Shown one piece after another: positions 42,651 to 50,650 of a stretch of DNA of 64,000 bases. Under the pieces are notes generated by a model, which ran no database searches, was not told the origin of the DNA, and saw only the letters and a program-made list of their open reading frames with translations. A program made the translations under genes and the position numbers. The stretch's first letter is position 1; each line of letters opens with the position of its first letter. Origin of the DNA: Nitrospirota bacterium (GTDB taxonomy: Bacteria; JACPQY01); contig JACPAV010000003.1 in NCBI GenBank assembly GCA_016180645.1, positions 62,001 through 126,000 on the forward strand, in the 5' to 3' direction.

Positions 42651-43565
42651 ATGAATCGTATCGTCCGTGCACTGTTTCTCATTTCCCTGCTCCCTGCCTG
42701 TACCCAGACGCCGGATACTTCCGGAAAGCAGTTCATGGACGTGGACGGCGTCCGGATTCACTACGTCCAGTCCGGCGCCGGGGAGCGGACTCTGGTCATG
42801 ATTCACGGATACGGCGCGGGGGCCTTCACGTGGAAAGGAATTCAGGACCGAACCCCGCCGGGATACACCACGTATGCCCTCGACCTCCCCGGCTTCGGCT
42901 ACTCGGACAAGCCCGCGAACTTCGAATACGGCCTCCCCGCATTCTCCAGTATCGTCGCCCGGTTCCTGGAGATCGCCTGCCCGCCCAAAACCATCCTCGT
43001 CGGAAACTCTATGGGCGGCGCCGTTTCCATCTGGACGGCGGCGAGCCGGCCCGACCGGATTGCGGCCATTGTGGCGATCGATTCGGCCGGCGGCGGACAT
43101 CCACCCGGTTCGCTCCCGGCCATTTTCAAAGTCATTCAAATGCCGACGATCGGCCCCCTTCTGCTGCGCCTGCCTTCCCGTCCGCTCATGCGGAATACGC
43201 TGGAGGAGGTGTATGCACACGATGATCGCATTACGAAGGATCTCATCGACCTGTACTACCAACCCACCCGGTTTCCCGGCGCCGCCCTCGCGTGGCATCG
43301 GACGCTGGCCGATCTCATGGGGCGAACCGAACGCGGCGAAGTCGCCGCCCGGATGGATCAGGTTAAGCAACCGGTCTTCCTCATGTGGGGAGATCAAGAC
43401 ACGTGGACCCCGCCGTCCGGGGCGGATGTCTTCAGATCCCACATGCCGCACGCCATATCCAAGGTGTATTCGGAACTGGGACACGTGCCCCAGGAGGAAG
43501 ATCCCGCACGGGTCGTGCCCGATCTCTTCACCTTCACGGACGGAATCTTTTCATCGCACCCCTAA
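42651..43565 (+). CDS. Alpha/beta-fold hydrolase, lipoprotein
   Basis: The ATG at 42651 gives a lipoprotein signal (MNRIVRALFLISLLPAC, Cys near residue 17). The fold shows 'MIHGYGAGAFTWKG' (oxyanion loop), the nucleophile elbow GNSMGG near residue 120, a late Asp in 'MWGDQDTWTP' and the His in 'ELGHVPQEEDP'. It is therefore a membrane-anchored esterase or lipase type enzyme acting outside the cytoplasmic membrane. It is followed closely by an enoyl-CoA hydratase gene (17 nt gap). Confidence 0.88.
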   Translation: MNRIVRALFLISLLPACTQTPDTSGKQFMDVDGVRIHYVQSGAGERTLVMIHGYGAGAFTWKGIQDRTPPGYTTYALDLPGFGYSDKPANFEYGLPAFSSIVARFLEIACPPKTILVGNSMGGAVSIWTAASRPDRIAAIVAIDSAGGGHPPGSLPAIFKVIQMPTIGPLLLRLPSRPLMRNTLEEVYAHDDRITKDLIDLYYQPTRFPGAALAWHRTLADLMGRTERGEVAARMDQVKQPVFLMWGDQDTWTPPSGADVFRSHMPHAISKVYSELGHVPQEEDPARVVPDLFTFTDGIFSSHP

Positions 43566-43582
43566 GGAAGTCCCTTTGCACG

Positions 43583-44305
43583 ATGGACACCTTCGCCACG
43601 ATCCAAACCGAGATGCTCGACGGGGGGATCGGCCTCATCCGGTTGAACCGGCCGGAGAAACGCAACGCCCTCTCGATCCAGGTGCGGCGCGAGATCTCGT
43701 CGTGCCTGGACCAATGGAAATCGAACGAAACCGTCCGCCTGGTCGTGTTCACGGGAAACGGCACGACCTTCTGCTCGGGATTCGACCTCAAGGAATTCAA
43801 CGAGCCTTCGTGCTACCAGGAACTCTTCGAATCATCCGCCCGCTATCATCGGGACGTCTGGTTCTTCCCCAAGCCCACCCTTGCGGCGATCAACGGTCCC
43901 GCGTTTGGAGGCGGCTTCGACCTCGTCACGCTCTGCGACCTTCGCCTCTGCTCCGAGTCGGCCGCCTTCGGCCATCCTGAAATCAAATTCGGCGCCCCTC
44001 CGCTCTTCTCGCCCCTCCGCTGGATCGTCGGGAACGGCCTGGCGCGCGATCTATGCCTGACCGGTCGGAGAATCGACGCCAAGGAAGCCCGAAGGATCGG
44101 CCTCGTCAGCGAAATCGTGCCCGACGCCGATCTGATGAACCGCGCCACCGCCATCGGCCGCTCGATCCTCGAAGCCCCGGACCAGGCGCTGACGACGACT
44201 AAACGCTACATGGCCGGTGCGTCGAACGATGAATTCGAAACGTCGTTCCGGGTCGAACACGACGAGGTTTTCAAGGAGCACCTGCTCAGTCGTCAGCATC
44301 GCTGA
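43583..44305 (+). CDS. Enoyl-CoA hydratase/isomerase family protein
   Basis: The 240-residue crotonase-fold enzyme has 'IGLIRLNRPEKRNALS' near residue 15, the oxyanion-hole loops 'GTTFCSGFDLKEF' and 'NGPAFGGGFDLVTLCD', and 'HPEIKFGAPPLFS' in the catalytic region. The Glu pair expected for hydration is not obvious: the segment after 'FGHPEI' carries only one acidic residue. A hydratase, isomerase or other crotonase activity is possible. Together with the acyl-CoA dehydrogenase it points to a fatty-acid or aromatic-CoA pathway. Confidence 0.9.
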   Translation: MDTFATIQTEMLDGGIGLIRLNRPEKRNALSIQVRREISSCLDQWKSNETVRLVVFTGNGTTFCSGFDLKEFNEPSCYQELFESSARYHRDVWFFPKPTLAAINGPAFGGGFDLVTLCDLRLCSESAAFGHPEIKFGAPPLFSPLRWIVGNGLARDLCLTGRRIDAKEARRIGLVSEIVPDADLMNRATAIGRSILEAPDQALTTTKRYMAGASNDEFETSFRVEHDEVFKEHLLSRQHR

Positions 44306-44358
44306 ACAAACGGGGATCCCCCTCCTTTGTAAGGAGGAGTCGAGGGAGGTAGGAGTTC

Positions 44359-44475
44359 AGAGCCTCTAACAGAATGCGTAGGGGAGGGTCTTCAGACCCT
44401 CCCGACAAGAGGGAGCAACCAAGAGGGAGCATCTGAAGATGCTCCCCTACGAATCGGCATTCTGTTAGAGGCTCT
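44359..44475. mobile_element. Small palindromic element with 19-bp perfect terminal inverted repeats (MITE-like)
   Basis: AGAGCCTCTAACAGAATGC (44359-44377) and its exact complement (44457-44475) bracket two hairpins, 'gagggtc-ttca-gaccctc' and 'gggagcatct-ga-agatgctccc'. A further pair, 'gtaggggag' and 'ctcccctac', joins them. The right arm touches the stop codon of the SDR gene. At 117 nt it has no room for a transposase, so it would need a helper. Confidence 0.75.
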
Positions 44476-45110
44476 TAGTACGCTAGGACCGGCGACTGGC
44501 GGACGTAGCGTGACCCTTGAACGCAATCCCGAAGAATGAAATGCGCCACATCAGCCCGGGAGATGAACCCGTGGTGAATCGAACCATCCGTTGCAACTCG
44601 ATAATTTCCCATCGATCGCCCGTTCGTCAGGATCGGCGGCTGAACGATCACCCAATCCCTGTCCGATCTCTTGATGTCGGCCTCCATGGTTTCCTTGTCT
44701 CGAAGCGCCCGGCGAATAACCGTTTGATAGAACGGCTTCAGGAACCATGCGAGCGACTCGCGTGTCGGGCCCACTCCTAACGCGGAGACGACCACAAACC
44801 GTTTCACGCCCTGCTTATTCATCGCCTGGAGGATCCATTTCGTTCCCTCCGAGCAAACGTTGGAGTGCTTCCAAGGGCGAGTCCCCAGCGAGGAAACGAC
44901 CGCATCGTGTCCCTTGACAGCATTGGACACAGCCGCATCATCGAACGCGTCCCCTCGAAGAACGGTCAATCCGTCGCTCTTGCCTCGGGGCACGAAGGGA
45001 CTTCGCGAAAACGCCGTAACCTTGTGGCCGGACTCCAACGCCTGTTCCACGACCGCCCGTCCCGTTCCTCCCGTGGGACCGAAGACGATGATCTTGAGCT
45101 TCGCGGTCAT
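44475..45110 (-). CDS. NAD(P)-binding atypical SDR
   Basis: The 211-residue Rossmann protein has the atypical SDR turn GPTGGTGRAV near residues 12-20, 'SLGTRPW' and 'VVVSALGVG' strands, in the NmrA/HSCARG-type family. Such proteins bind NADP(H) and act as reductases or redox sensors. No partner is nearby. Its stop codon abuts the palindromic element. Confidence 0.85.
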   Translation of the reverse strand: MTAKLKIIVFGPTGGTGRAVVEQALESGHKVTAFSRSPFVPRGKSDGLTVLRGDAFDDAAVSNAVKGHDAVVSSLGTRPWKHSNVCSEGTKWILQAMNKQGVKRFVVVSALGVGPTRESLAWFLKPFYQTVIRRALRDKETMEADIKRSDRDWVIVQPPILTNGRSMGNYRVATDGSIHHGFISRADVAHFILRDCVQGSRYVRQSPVLAY

Positions 45111-45178
45111 GATGAAGCCAAGTATACCTGATCGAATGGGGTTGCGCAGACCTTCCCCTGAGTCATAAGATCCCCACC

Positions 45179-46171
45179 ATGCAGCACGAAATCCGATCGA
45201 AAGGCCCCCTGCTACGGCCCGACGGCCGGCTCGTTGAGAAAGGCTGGTCCCGGCGGCCGTTCAAAGAATTCAACCCTCTGAAAGCCCAACGCCTGAGGCT
45301 GAAGGAATGGGACTACCTGGGCATTTTCGATGGCGACCAATTCATCACCGTCATGATCGCCCACCTGGGATACCTTGCGATTGGAGCCATCCAAGTTCTG
45401 GATCTGAAATCGAAACAGAAAGTAGTCGAGCGGATGGCCCCTTCTCCCCTGGGCTTCGGTTGCCTCATGGCGAAATCGAGCGAGATGGGAACGTCCAGAC
45501 TCCATCTGCCGGGGCACCTTGTCCAGTTTGAACACAGCCCGATCGGACGGGAGATCCGAGGCCGATGGCCGGGAGTCGATGTGGAGCTTCACGCCGATCC
45601 CCTGCCTCGCGGCCACGACAGCATCGTCATGCACACGCCCATCGGAGACAGGGGGTATTACTACAATCACAAGACGAGCGGACTTCGCGTCACGGGATCC
45701 ATCCACCTCAAAGGGAAGTCGATTCATCTGGGGAAGGCGGCCTTGGCCACACTCGACTGGGGGCGCGGCGTCTGGGAAAGAATCACGTTCTGGAACTGGG
45801 CGACCGCCTGCGGTTACCTCGGCGATGGACGCTCCATCCGGCTCAACCTCGGCTGCGGCTTCGGCGATCTTTCAGCCGCAACAGAGAACTGTTTTCTTGT
45901 GGATGGCAAGATCGTGAAGCTGGGTAACGTGACTTTCGAATACGATGTCGAAAACCTGGAACGCCCGTGGCGTATGCAGGGGGATGACGGATCCCTCGAT
46001 CTCCAACTCCAGCCGCTCTATCTGAATACCAAGAAAACGCATCTCGGGTTCGCCTGGAGCCGTCTTCACCAGGTCTTCGGGGAGTTCAACGGAACAGTCC
46101 GCCACGGCAAGCAGACGATCCGGATCAAAGGACTCAGAGGCTGGGCTGAAGAGCATCGCGCCCATTGGTAG
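45179..46171 (+). CDS. DUF2804 family protein
   Basis: The 330-residue protein has the DUF2804 blocks 'PFKEFNPLKAQRLRLKEWDY' region (about residues 27-45), 'YYYNHKTSGLRVTGSI', 'LDWGRGVWERITFWNWATA' and 'TKKTHLGFAWSRLHQVFGEF'. DUF2804 proteins are lipocalin-like beta-rich proteins related to tocopherol-cyclase/AttH-type folds; their ligand is unknown. No signal peptide. Confidence 0.88.
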   Translation: MQHEIRSKGPLLRPDGRLVEKGWSRRPFKEFNPLKAQRLRLKEWDYLGIFDGDQFITVMIAHLGYLAIGAIQVLDLKSKQKVVERMAPSPLGFGCLMAKSSEMGTSRLHLPGHLVQFEHSPIGREIRGRWPGVDVELHADPLPRGHDSIVMHTPIGDRGYYYNHKTSGLRVTGSIHLKGKSIHLGKAALATLDWGRGVWERITFWNWATACGYLGDGRSIRLNLGCGFGDLSAATENCFLVDGKIVKLGNVTFEYDVENLERPWRMQGDDGSLDLQLQPLYLNTKKTHLGFAWSRLHQVFGEFNGTVRHGKQTIRIKGLRGWAEEHRAHW

Positions 46172-46231
46172 GGCGGCGTCCCTGCCGCCGATATCGCGGT
46201 ACGGGCACGTCCTGCGCCCGCACCGCGCCCA
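46172..46231. repeat. Stacked hairpins after DUF2804 gene
   Basis: GGCGGC-gtccct-GCCGCC (46172-46189), then an imperfect stem GCGGTaCGGGC / GCCCGcACCGC (46196-46228). This is a REP-like or terminator region. Confidence 0.5.
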
Positions 46232-46271
46232 TCGGGTTGAAAAGTATTCGCGGGCGAGATAAACCCGCGTC

Positions 46272-46583
46272 ATGGATTCCGTTTTGGGCCGGATCAAGCA
46301 GCTTGTCCGGCGTGGGCGATACTTGTTCTCCCGAAAAGCAGAGGGCGAAATGGATCAGGACAAACTTGAGACATTCAACGTGGTCGAGTCGATCCTGAAT
46401 GCCGACAGGATACAGAAAGTGCTCCGCTCAAGGAACCCGGATCGGCAGAAGAAACGCGAAATGCTCTACGTCATTCACTCCCCTTCCGATGATGGCACAT
46501 TCATTTACACGAAGGGAACCATCCGGGGGACAGGGGAAAATGCGACCTACTATTTTTTCATCTCATCGAAGGTGCTAGAATAG
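46272..46583 (+). CDS. DUF4258-like toxin-type protein
   Basis: The 103-residue basic protein contains 'TFNVVESILNADRIQKVL' and 'MLYVIHSPSDDGTFIYTKG', with a late beta-strand 'YYFFISSKVLE', matching DUF4258, a BECR-fold RNase-like toxin family. It is followed 4 nt later by a YgiT-finger protein, the usual partner order of DUF4258/YgiT pairs. Toxicity is inferred from the arrangement. Confidence 0.65.
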   Translation: MDSVLGRIKQLVRRGRYLFSRKAEGEMDQDKLETFNVVESILNADRIQKVLRSRNPDRQKKREMLYVIHSPSDDGTFIYTKGTIRGTGENATYYFFISSKVLE

Positions 46584-46587
46584 GCTC

Positions 46588-46857
46588 ATGATTCTTGACG
46601 AGTGTCCAAATTGTGGGAGCAAAAAGGTCAAGTACGTGATTTCGGACTACACCATTCGGCTCGCTAGGAATCACCGTGTGAAAATTCCTGCATTGAGGCG
46701 CTTGCGGTGTCTGAAGTGCCGGGAAGAAGTGTTTGATCCGGAGGCGATGCAGGTACGAGACCACTATCTCTCCAAGGACCCGGTCTGGCAGGCCGGGCGC
46801 CGCGCCCTCTCGAAGAGGACGGCCAATCGGCGGCGGTCCGTGGCGCAAGCCGCCTGA
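46588..46857 (+). CDS. YgiT-type zinc-finger protein (MqsA N-terminal-like antitoxin)
   Basis: The 89-residue product has C-x2-C pairs 'ECPNCGSKKV' (residues 5-14) and 'RCLKCREEVFDPEA' (about 42-55), the zinc finger of MqsA/YgiT antitoxins, with no C-terminal HTH. Length is within the range of the short YgiT class. An IS3 element begins 3 nt after its stop, so a longer C-terminus may have been removed. Confidence 0.75.
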   Translation: MILDECPNCGSKKVKYVISDYTIRLARNHRVKIPALRRLRCLKCREEVFDPEAMQVRDHYLSKDPVWQAGRRALSKRTANRRRSVAQAA

Positions 46858-46875
46858 AGTGACCAGCCCCCCTGT

Positions 46876-47742
46876 TTAGTGCCACCCGTGATGAGAGTAT
46901 AGGGGCTGCTCGTCGGGTGGTCTAGTTGTGATTCCGTACGGCACCGGGACGACCGTTTCCGGTGCCGGCGGTTTGTATCCGAGCGCACTGTGCGGCCGGA
47001 TCGTGTTGTAGTGGATTCTCCATCGTTCGATCAGGACCTGAGCCTCCTTCAGCGTGTAGAAGATCTCGCCGTTCAAGAGTTCGTTCCTGAGCTTCCCGTT
47101 GAAGCTCTCGTTGTATCCGTTCTCCCAAGGGGATCCGGGTTCAATGAACAGGGTCTGGACCCCGATCTGGGCCAGCCAGTTCCGCACGGCGTGGGCCGTG
47201 AATTCGGGACCGTTGTCGCTTCGGATGTGCTCGGGAACGGCCCGCGTGAGGAAGAGCCCTGCCAGAACTTCCAGGACAGCCTGGCTGTCCAGCGTGCGCT
47301 CCACCTTGATCGCCAGACACTCCCGCGTGTACTCGTCCAGGACGGTCAGCATCCGAAGCGGCCGGCCGTCATGGGTGTAATCCTGCACGAAATCGTAGCT
47401 CCAGACGTGGTCCCGATGGGCCGGCCGCAGCCGGATGCACGACCCGTCGTTGAGCCAGAGTCGGCCTCGTCGGGGCTGCTTCCGGGGCACCTGGAGCCCC
47501 TCCTGACGCCAGATCCGTTCCACCCGCTTGTGGTTGACCCCAAAGCCCCGGTTCCGCATCAGCGCCGTCACCTGCCGGTACCCATACCGGCCATACTGGG
47601 CCGCCAGCTCAATCACCTCTCGCTCCATCCGGGTCTCCTCCAAGCTCACGCGCGGTGCGTAGCGATAGCAGGTCCGGGAGATCTCCAGGGTCTGACAGGC
47701 CCGGCGCTCTGAAACCCCGATCTCCCGTCGCACATGCTCCAC
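46876..47742 (-). CDS. IS3-family transposase OrfB (DDE integrase domain)
   Basis: The 288-residue product has an HTH_21-like N-terminus and the rve DDE core: first Asp in 'VWSYDFVQDYTHDG', second in 'IRSDNGPEFTA', and Glu in 'ENGYNESFNGKLRNE'. In IS3 elements OrfB is normally made as an OrfAB fusion by frameshifting. The ATG is 23 nt past the orfA stop, so independent start or frameshift are both possible. Confidence 0.93.
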   Translation of the reverse strand: MEHVRREIGVSERRACQTLEISRTCYRYAPRVSLEETRMEREVIELAAQYGRYGYRQVTALMRNRGFGVNHKRVERIWRQEGLQVPRKQPRRGRLWLNDGSCIRLRPAHRDHVWSYDFVQDYTHDGRPLRMLTVLDEYTRECLAIKVERTLDSQAVLEVLAGLFLTRAVPEHIRSDNGPEFTAHAVRNWLAQIGVQTLFIEPGSPWENGYNESFNGKLRNELLNGEIFYTLKEAQVLIERWRIHYNTIRPHSALGYKPPAPETVVPVPYGITTRPPDEQPLYSHHGWH

Positions 47743-47765
47743 ACACTGCCTCCGACGTACCGCGC

Positions 47766-48047
47766 TTAAAAGTTTCCCGAGGCGGCCTCTTTCAGGATCG
47801 CCTTGTCCAGGCTCAGGTCCGCCACCAGCTTCTTGAGCCGGGTATTCTCCACCTCAAGCTCCTTCAACCGCCGGGCTTGTACGACGGTCATCCCGCCGTA
47901 CTCCTTGCGCCACCGGTAGTAGGTCTGCTCGGTGATCCCGATCTTGCGGCATACGACGGGAAGACCCGCCCCCTGAGCCAGCTCAATCTCCGCCTGCCTC
48001 AGCTTGCCAATGATCTCTTCCGCTCGGTGTCTGCGCCTCTTGGCCAT
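47766..48047 (-). CDS. IS3-family transposase OrfA (HTH_8/IS3 type)
   Basis: The 93-residue product has 'AEEIIGKLRQAEIELAQG', a helix-turn-helix ('CRKIGITEQTYYRWRKEYGG') and a leucine-zipper-like 'RLKELEVENTRLKKLVADL' tail. It binds the element ends. Confidence 0.92.
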   Translation of the reverse strand: MAKRRRHRAEEIIGKLRQAEIELAQGAGLPVVCRKIGITEQTYYRWRKEYGGMTVVQARRLKELEVENTRLKKLVADLSLDKAILKEAASGNF

Positions 48048-48233
48048 GTTTCGCCTCCTTTTCCAGGCCCAAGCCTAACATTCCACTCGGACCTAATTAA
48101 AGAGGGCAGGTCACCAAACGGCGGTTTGTCACTGATCAGCGCTGATTTCAATCACCGTTCCATGGGGGATATTCCCCATTTTCTTATCGGGCCATTGGAA
48201 CACAATATAATGAGATCCAGAGGGGAGGTTCGC

Positions 48234-49160
48234 ATGGAGATCCCAGAGGGAAACCGAGTGGAGAAGGACCGTCCAAGAGTCCTCATCGTCGACGACGATC
48301 CAGATTGCCGCCGAGTCCTCACCATCCACCTTACGGAACAGGGCTACGATATTTCCGAGGCCACGGAGGGTGACCAAGCCGTGCGTTCCGTCGATCGCGA
48401 CGGCGCGGACGTGGTTATTCTCGAAATCCTGTTAAAGGATTCGGATGGCTTCGAGGTCCTGGAGCGACTCCGGGCAACCGAAGCAACTCCAAGTGTCATT
48501 CTGCTCTCCTCCTCCACCGGCGTCGACTACCGTCTGAGAGGACTCCACGCCGGCGCTTCCGATTACATCACCAAGCCGTTTGACGCGAGCGAAGTGGCCG
48601 CACGGGTTGCCATCGTTCTGAGACAGCGTTCCGAGATCCATAAGGCCCGATCAGAGGCGGCCCTCGATCCGGCGAGCGGTCTCTTCACCCGCTCCTCCTT
48701 CGAACGGCTGTTCCACCAGGAGGTCGCCGTTGCCAAACGGTACCGGCAACCTGTGGCTCTCGTTCTCTTGGATGCCGATGGACTCGTCAAGGTCAACAGC
48801 CGCTTCGGTTGGATCATCGGGAACCACTACATCGAGGCCCTCGGCAGCGCGATCGCCGAAACGTGCCGAGCTTCGGATATCGGAGCCCGGTTGGGCGGTG
48901 GCGAGTTCGGAGTCTTACTGCCCGAAACCAACATGGCGGGGGTCGCCCAGTTTCTCATCCGCCTGTGGCAAACCCTGGCCACCGCGCGCGTCCACATTCC
49001 TTTGGGGCGCCACTCCATCAAAGTTTCGGCTTCCATGGGATATGCCGTCTTCGGCGCCCACGCCGAGGACGCGGCAGCACTGTGGAACGCCGCCGTTGAA
49101 TCCCTCGCTCACGCGAAACAAATCCCCGGCGTCTCCACCGAGCGGCGGCTGAGCGCTTAA
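48234..49160 (+). CDS. REC-GGDEF protein with altered catalytic residues
   Basis: The ATG at 48234 follows GGGGAGG and gives a 308-residue product. The receiver domain (about 12-128) has the VDDD acidic cluster and the conserved Lys (ITKPF), but the phospho-acceptor position reads Glu (VVILEILLKDSDG) instead of Asp. The GGDEF domain (about 150-300) reads GGGEF, losing the metal-binding acidic residue. It would be expected to be neither phosphorylatable nor an active diguanylate cyclase; a c-di-GMP receptor or protein-binding role is possible. It lies next to the IS3 copy. Confidence 0.85.
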   Translation: MEIPEGNRVEKDRPRVLIVDDDPDCRRVLTIHLTEQGYDISEATEGDQAVRSVDRDGADVVILEILLKDSDGFEVLERLRATEATPSVILLSSSTGVDYRLRGLHAGASDYITKPFDASEVAARVAIVLRQRSEIHKARSEAALDPASGLFTRSSFERLFHQEVAVAKRYRQPVALVLLDADGLVKVNSRFGWIIGNHYIEALGSAIAETCRASDIGARLGGGEFGVLLPETNMAGVAQFLIRLWQTLATARVHIPLGRHSIKVSASMGYAVFGAHAEDAAALWNAAVESLAHAKQIPGVSTERRLSA

Positions 49161-49180
49161 CGCGCTGCTTCGTGCAACTT

Positions 49181-49867
49181 TCAATGGCCCCGCAAGCCAC
49201 CGCCGGTAAGGTGCAGGATCACCAACAACAGCGCCAAGCCAACGGCGTGGATGCCGACCACGTACGCCCAGCGTGGAGTCCTGACGGCTGATTCCCGGCC
49301 TGGACTAACCCTCGAGTCGTCATCAGAAACGGGAATGGTGGGCCCGCCAGCCACGAACTCCGCAGGCCGCTCGTGTGACTTGCGTCGCCCGTACGGGGTC
49401 ATGCCCCATGGCTTGTATACCGACAGTGCCGCGGCTGCGAGCAATACGAGCAAGCCACCCGCAGCGTGGACCACGAGTTGAATTCGCAGCGCACGAACAT
49501 CGGTCGTGGCAAATGTCGTCTCTGCCGCAATACCTGCCATCCGGCTTACTGCCTGCATATGTTGCAGCAGGATCAAGGCGGCGCCAGCAGTCAGCAGAAA
49601 CTTCACCAAGATCCACCAATGCCGGAACAGGCCCCACCGAGTACCCAGCGCCTCGACGAGCCCGGCCAACAGAGCGGCGAGACTGAAGGGAACGATAACG
49701 ATCCAGCCGACCAACTCCATCGAGAGGTAGGCGGCACGACCAAGCTGGGCATCGTCGCTGGTCAGACCGGCTACGGCGAGACAAAGGTAGGCAGCGACCG
49801 CGCCGAGCCATCCGACCGACGAGACGACATGCGTCGTAAGCGTGAACTTGCGGAGGCTTGGATTCAT
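49181..49867 (-). CDS. DUF2269-like membrane protein
   Basis: The 228-residue protein has about five hydrophobic segments with an early 'LTTHVVSSVGWLGAVAAYLCL' and a charged C-terminal loop before the last span. It converges with the REC-GGDEF gene (20 nt apart). The family is uncharacterised and may be heme-associated because of a conserved His in the first span. Confidence 0.65.
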   Translation of the reverse strand: MNPSLRKFTLTTHVVSSVGWLGAVAAYLCLAVAGLTSDDAQLGRAAYLSMELVGWIVIVPFSLAALLAGLVEALGTRWGLFRHWWILVKFLLTAGAALILLQHMQAVSRMAGIAAETTFATTDVRALRIQLVVHAAGGLLVLLAAAALSVYKPWGMTPYGRRKSHERPAEFVAGGPTIPVSDDDSRVSPGRESAVRTPRWAYVVGIHAVGLALLLVILHLTGGGLRGH

Positions 49868-49985
49868 GACTATGACTTCTCCATGCGGGGAAAGACTCCT
49901 GCTGCTGAGGCCGGGTCATTCATAGTCGCATCCATGAAGGTGTGTTGGAACGTGAGCATGGAGGTGCTCAACGGCCACGAACCGC

Positions 49986-50237
49986 CTATCGGGCAACTTG
50001 ACGCTTTCTGCCCGTGACCTTCCTCAGCCGCAATTCCTTTTCCAACATTTCCCACTCCATGAGGTCGGCCAGGGTTGAAAAATCGGATGAATCACAGGTC
50101 AGCCTCTTTGAAAACGTAGACAGCTTGTCACCATGCTTTCTTTCGAACTTCTCAATCTTCTTCTGAATCACAGAAAGCGACAGACGCTCGGTGTCCAGTA
50201 TCCGTTGTTTGCCGGCGTTCTCGGTCAACAGTCTCAT
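49986..50237 (-). CDS. Small protein coupled to TumE-like gene (putative antitoxin)
   Basis: The 83-residue, Lys/Glu-rich helical product (RILDTERLSLSVIQKKIEKF region) has a C-terminal 'MEWEMLEKELRLRKVTGR'. It has no HTH. Its ATG overlaps the stop of the gene upstream (ATGA). Size and coupling suggest an antitoxin partner. Confidence 0.55.
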   Translation of the reverse strand: MRLLTENAGKQRILDTERLSLSVIQKKIEKFERKHGDKLSTFSKRLTCDSSDFSTLADLMEWEMLEKELRLRKVTGRKRQVAR

Positions 50238-50506
50238 CGCTTCAAGATTCCTTCCAACAGTGGAGCAATTTCGCCCGCAACGGTTCTCGCCTTTGCAGCC
50301 GCTCCCACCGAGTCCATCACCGCCGTCTGCATCTTCACATGAACATGGGGCATGAAGATCTTCCGTCCCTTCCTCAACTCATGGCTGTCGAATCGGATTT
50401 CATCGTACCATGAACCCCGTTGTCGATAAAGGCGGACATGGAATTCGCCGGTAGCCGGCTCTGAAGCATCGGCAATGATCGAAAGCTTCCACTCATCGTG
50501 TGGCAC
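50234..50506 (-). CDS. TumE-like (DUF6516) putative toxin
   Basis: The 90-residue product starts 'WKLSIIADASEPATGEFHVRLYRQRG', then 'DEIRFDSHELRKGRKIFMPHVHVKM'. The 'DSHE...PHVHV' pattern resembles the DUF6516/TumE toxin family. Toxin precedes antitoxin, as in TumE-TumA. Identification is tentative. Confidence 0.5.
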   Translation of the reverse strand: MPHDEWKLSIIADASEPATGEFHVRLYRQRGSWYDEIRFDSHELRKGRKIFMPHVHVKMQTAVMDSVGAAAKARTVAGEIAPLLEGILKR

Positions 50507-50559
50507 GGCTCAATAGTAGGCGTACAACGGTGGAAATCGAGGAGAATCCTCATGAAGTG

Positions 50560-50634
50560 ATGGGGCGAGCCCTTTCAGAAACCTGTCGCGCTTCGAACTG
50601 TGGCGGCCGCCAGGGCCACGGGGAATTCGGCGTG
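50560..50634 (+). pseudogene. Fragment of a GGDEF domain gene
   Basis: About 25 codons read 'ALSETCRASNCGGRQGHGEFGV', close to 'AIAETCRASDIGARLGGGEFGV' in the REC-GGDEF gene at 48234. Nothing of the rest of the domain is present. It lies between the TumE-like gene and metH. Confidence 0.6.
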
Positions 50635-50650
50635 AGCGGCGAGAGATGTC

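Larger units (their letters stand above)
46860..48113 (-). mobile_element. IS3-family insertion sequence, 1,254 bp
   Basis: The element carries orfA and orfB in IS3 order. The ends are imperfect inverted repeats starting TGACC-AGCCCCCCTGTTTAG on the left and TGACC-TGCCCTCTTTAATTAG on the right strand. No 3-4 bp target duplication is evident at the flanks (left ...ctgaag, right ccaaac...), suggesting the surrounding sequence was rearranged. The element looks intact. Confidence 0.85.

Noticed and set aside
44306-44358. Additional arm of the palindromic element
   Set aside because: The sequence before 44359 has no partner beyond 44475, so the element ends at the 19-bp arms.
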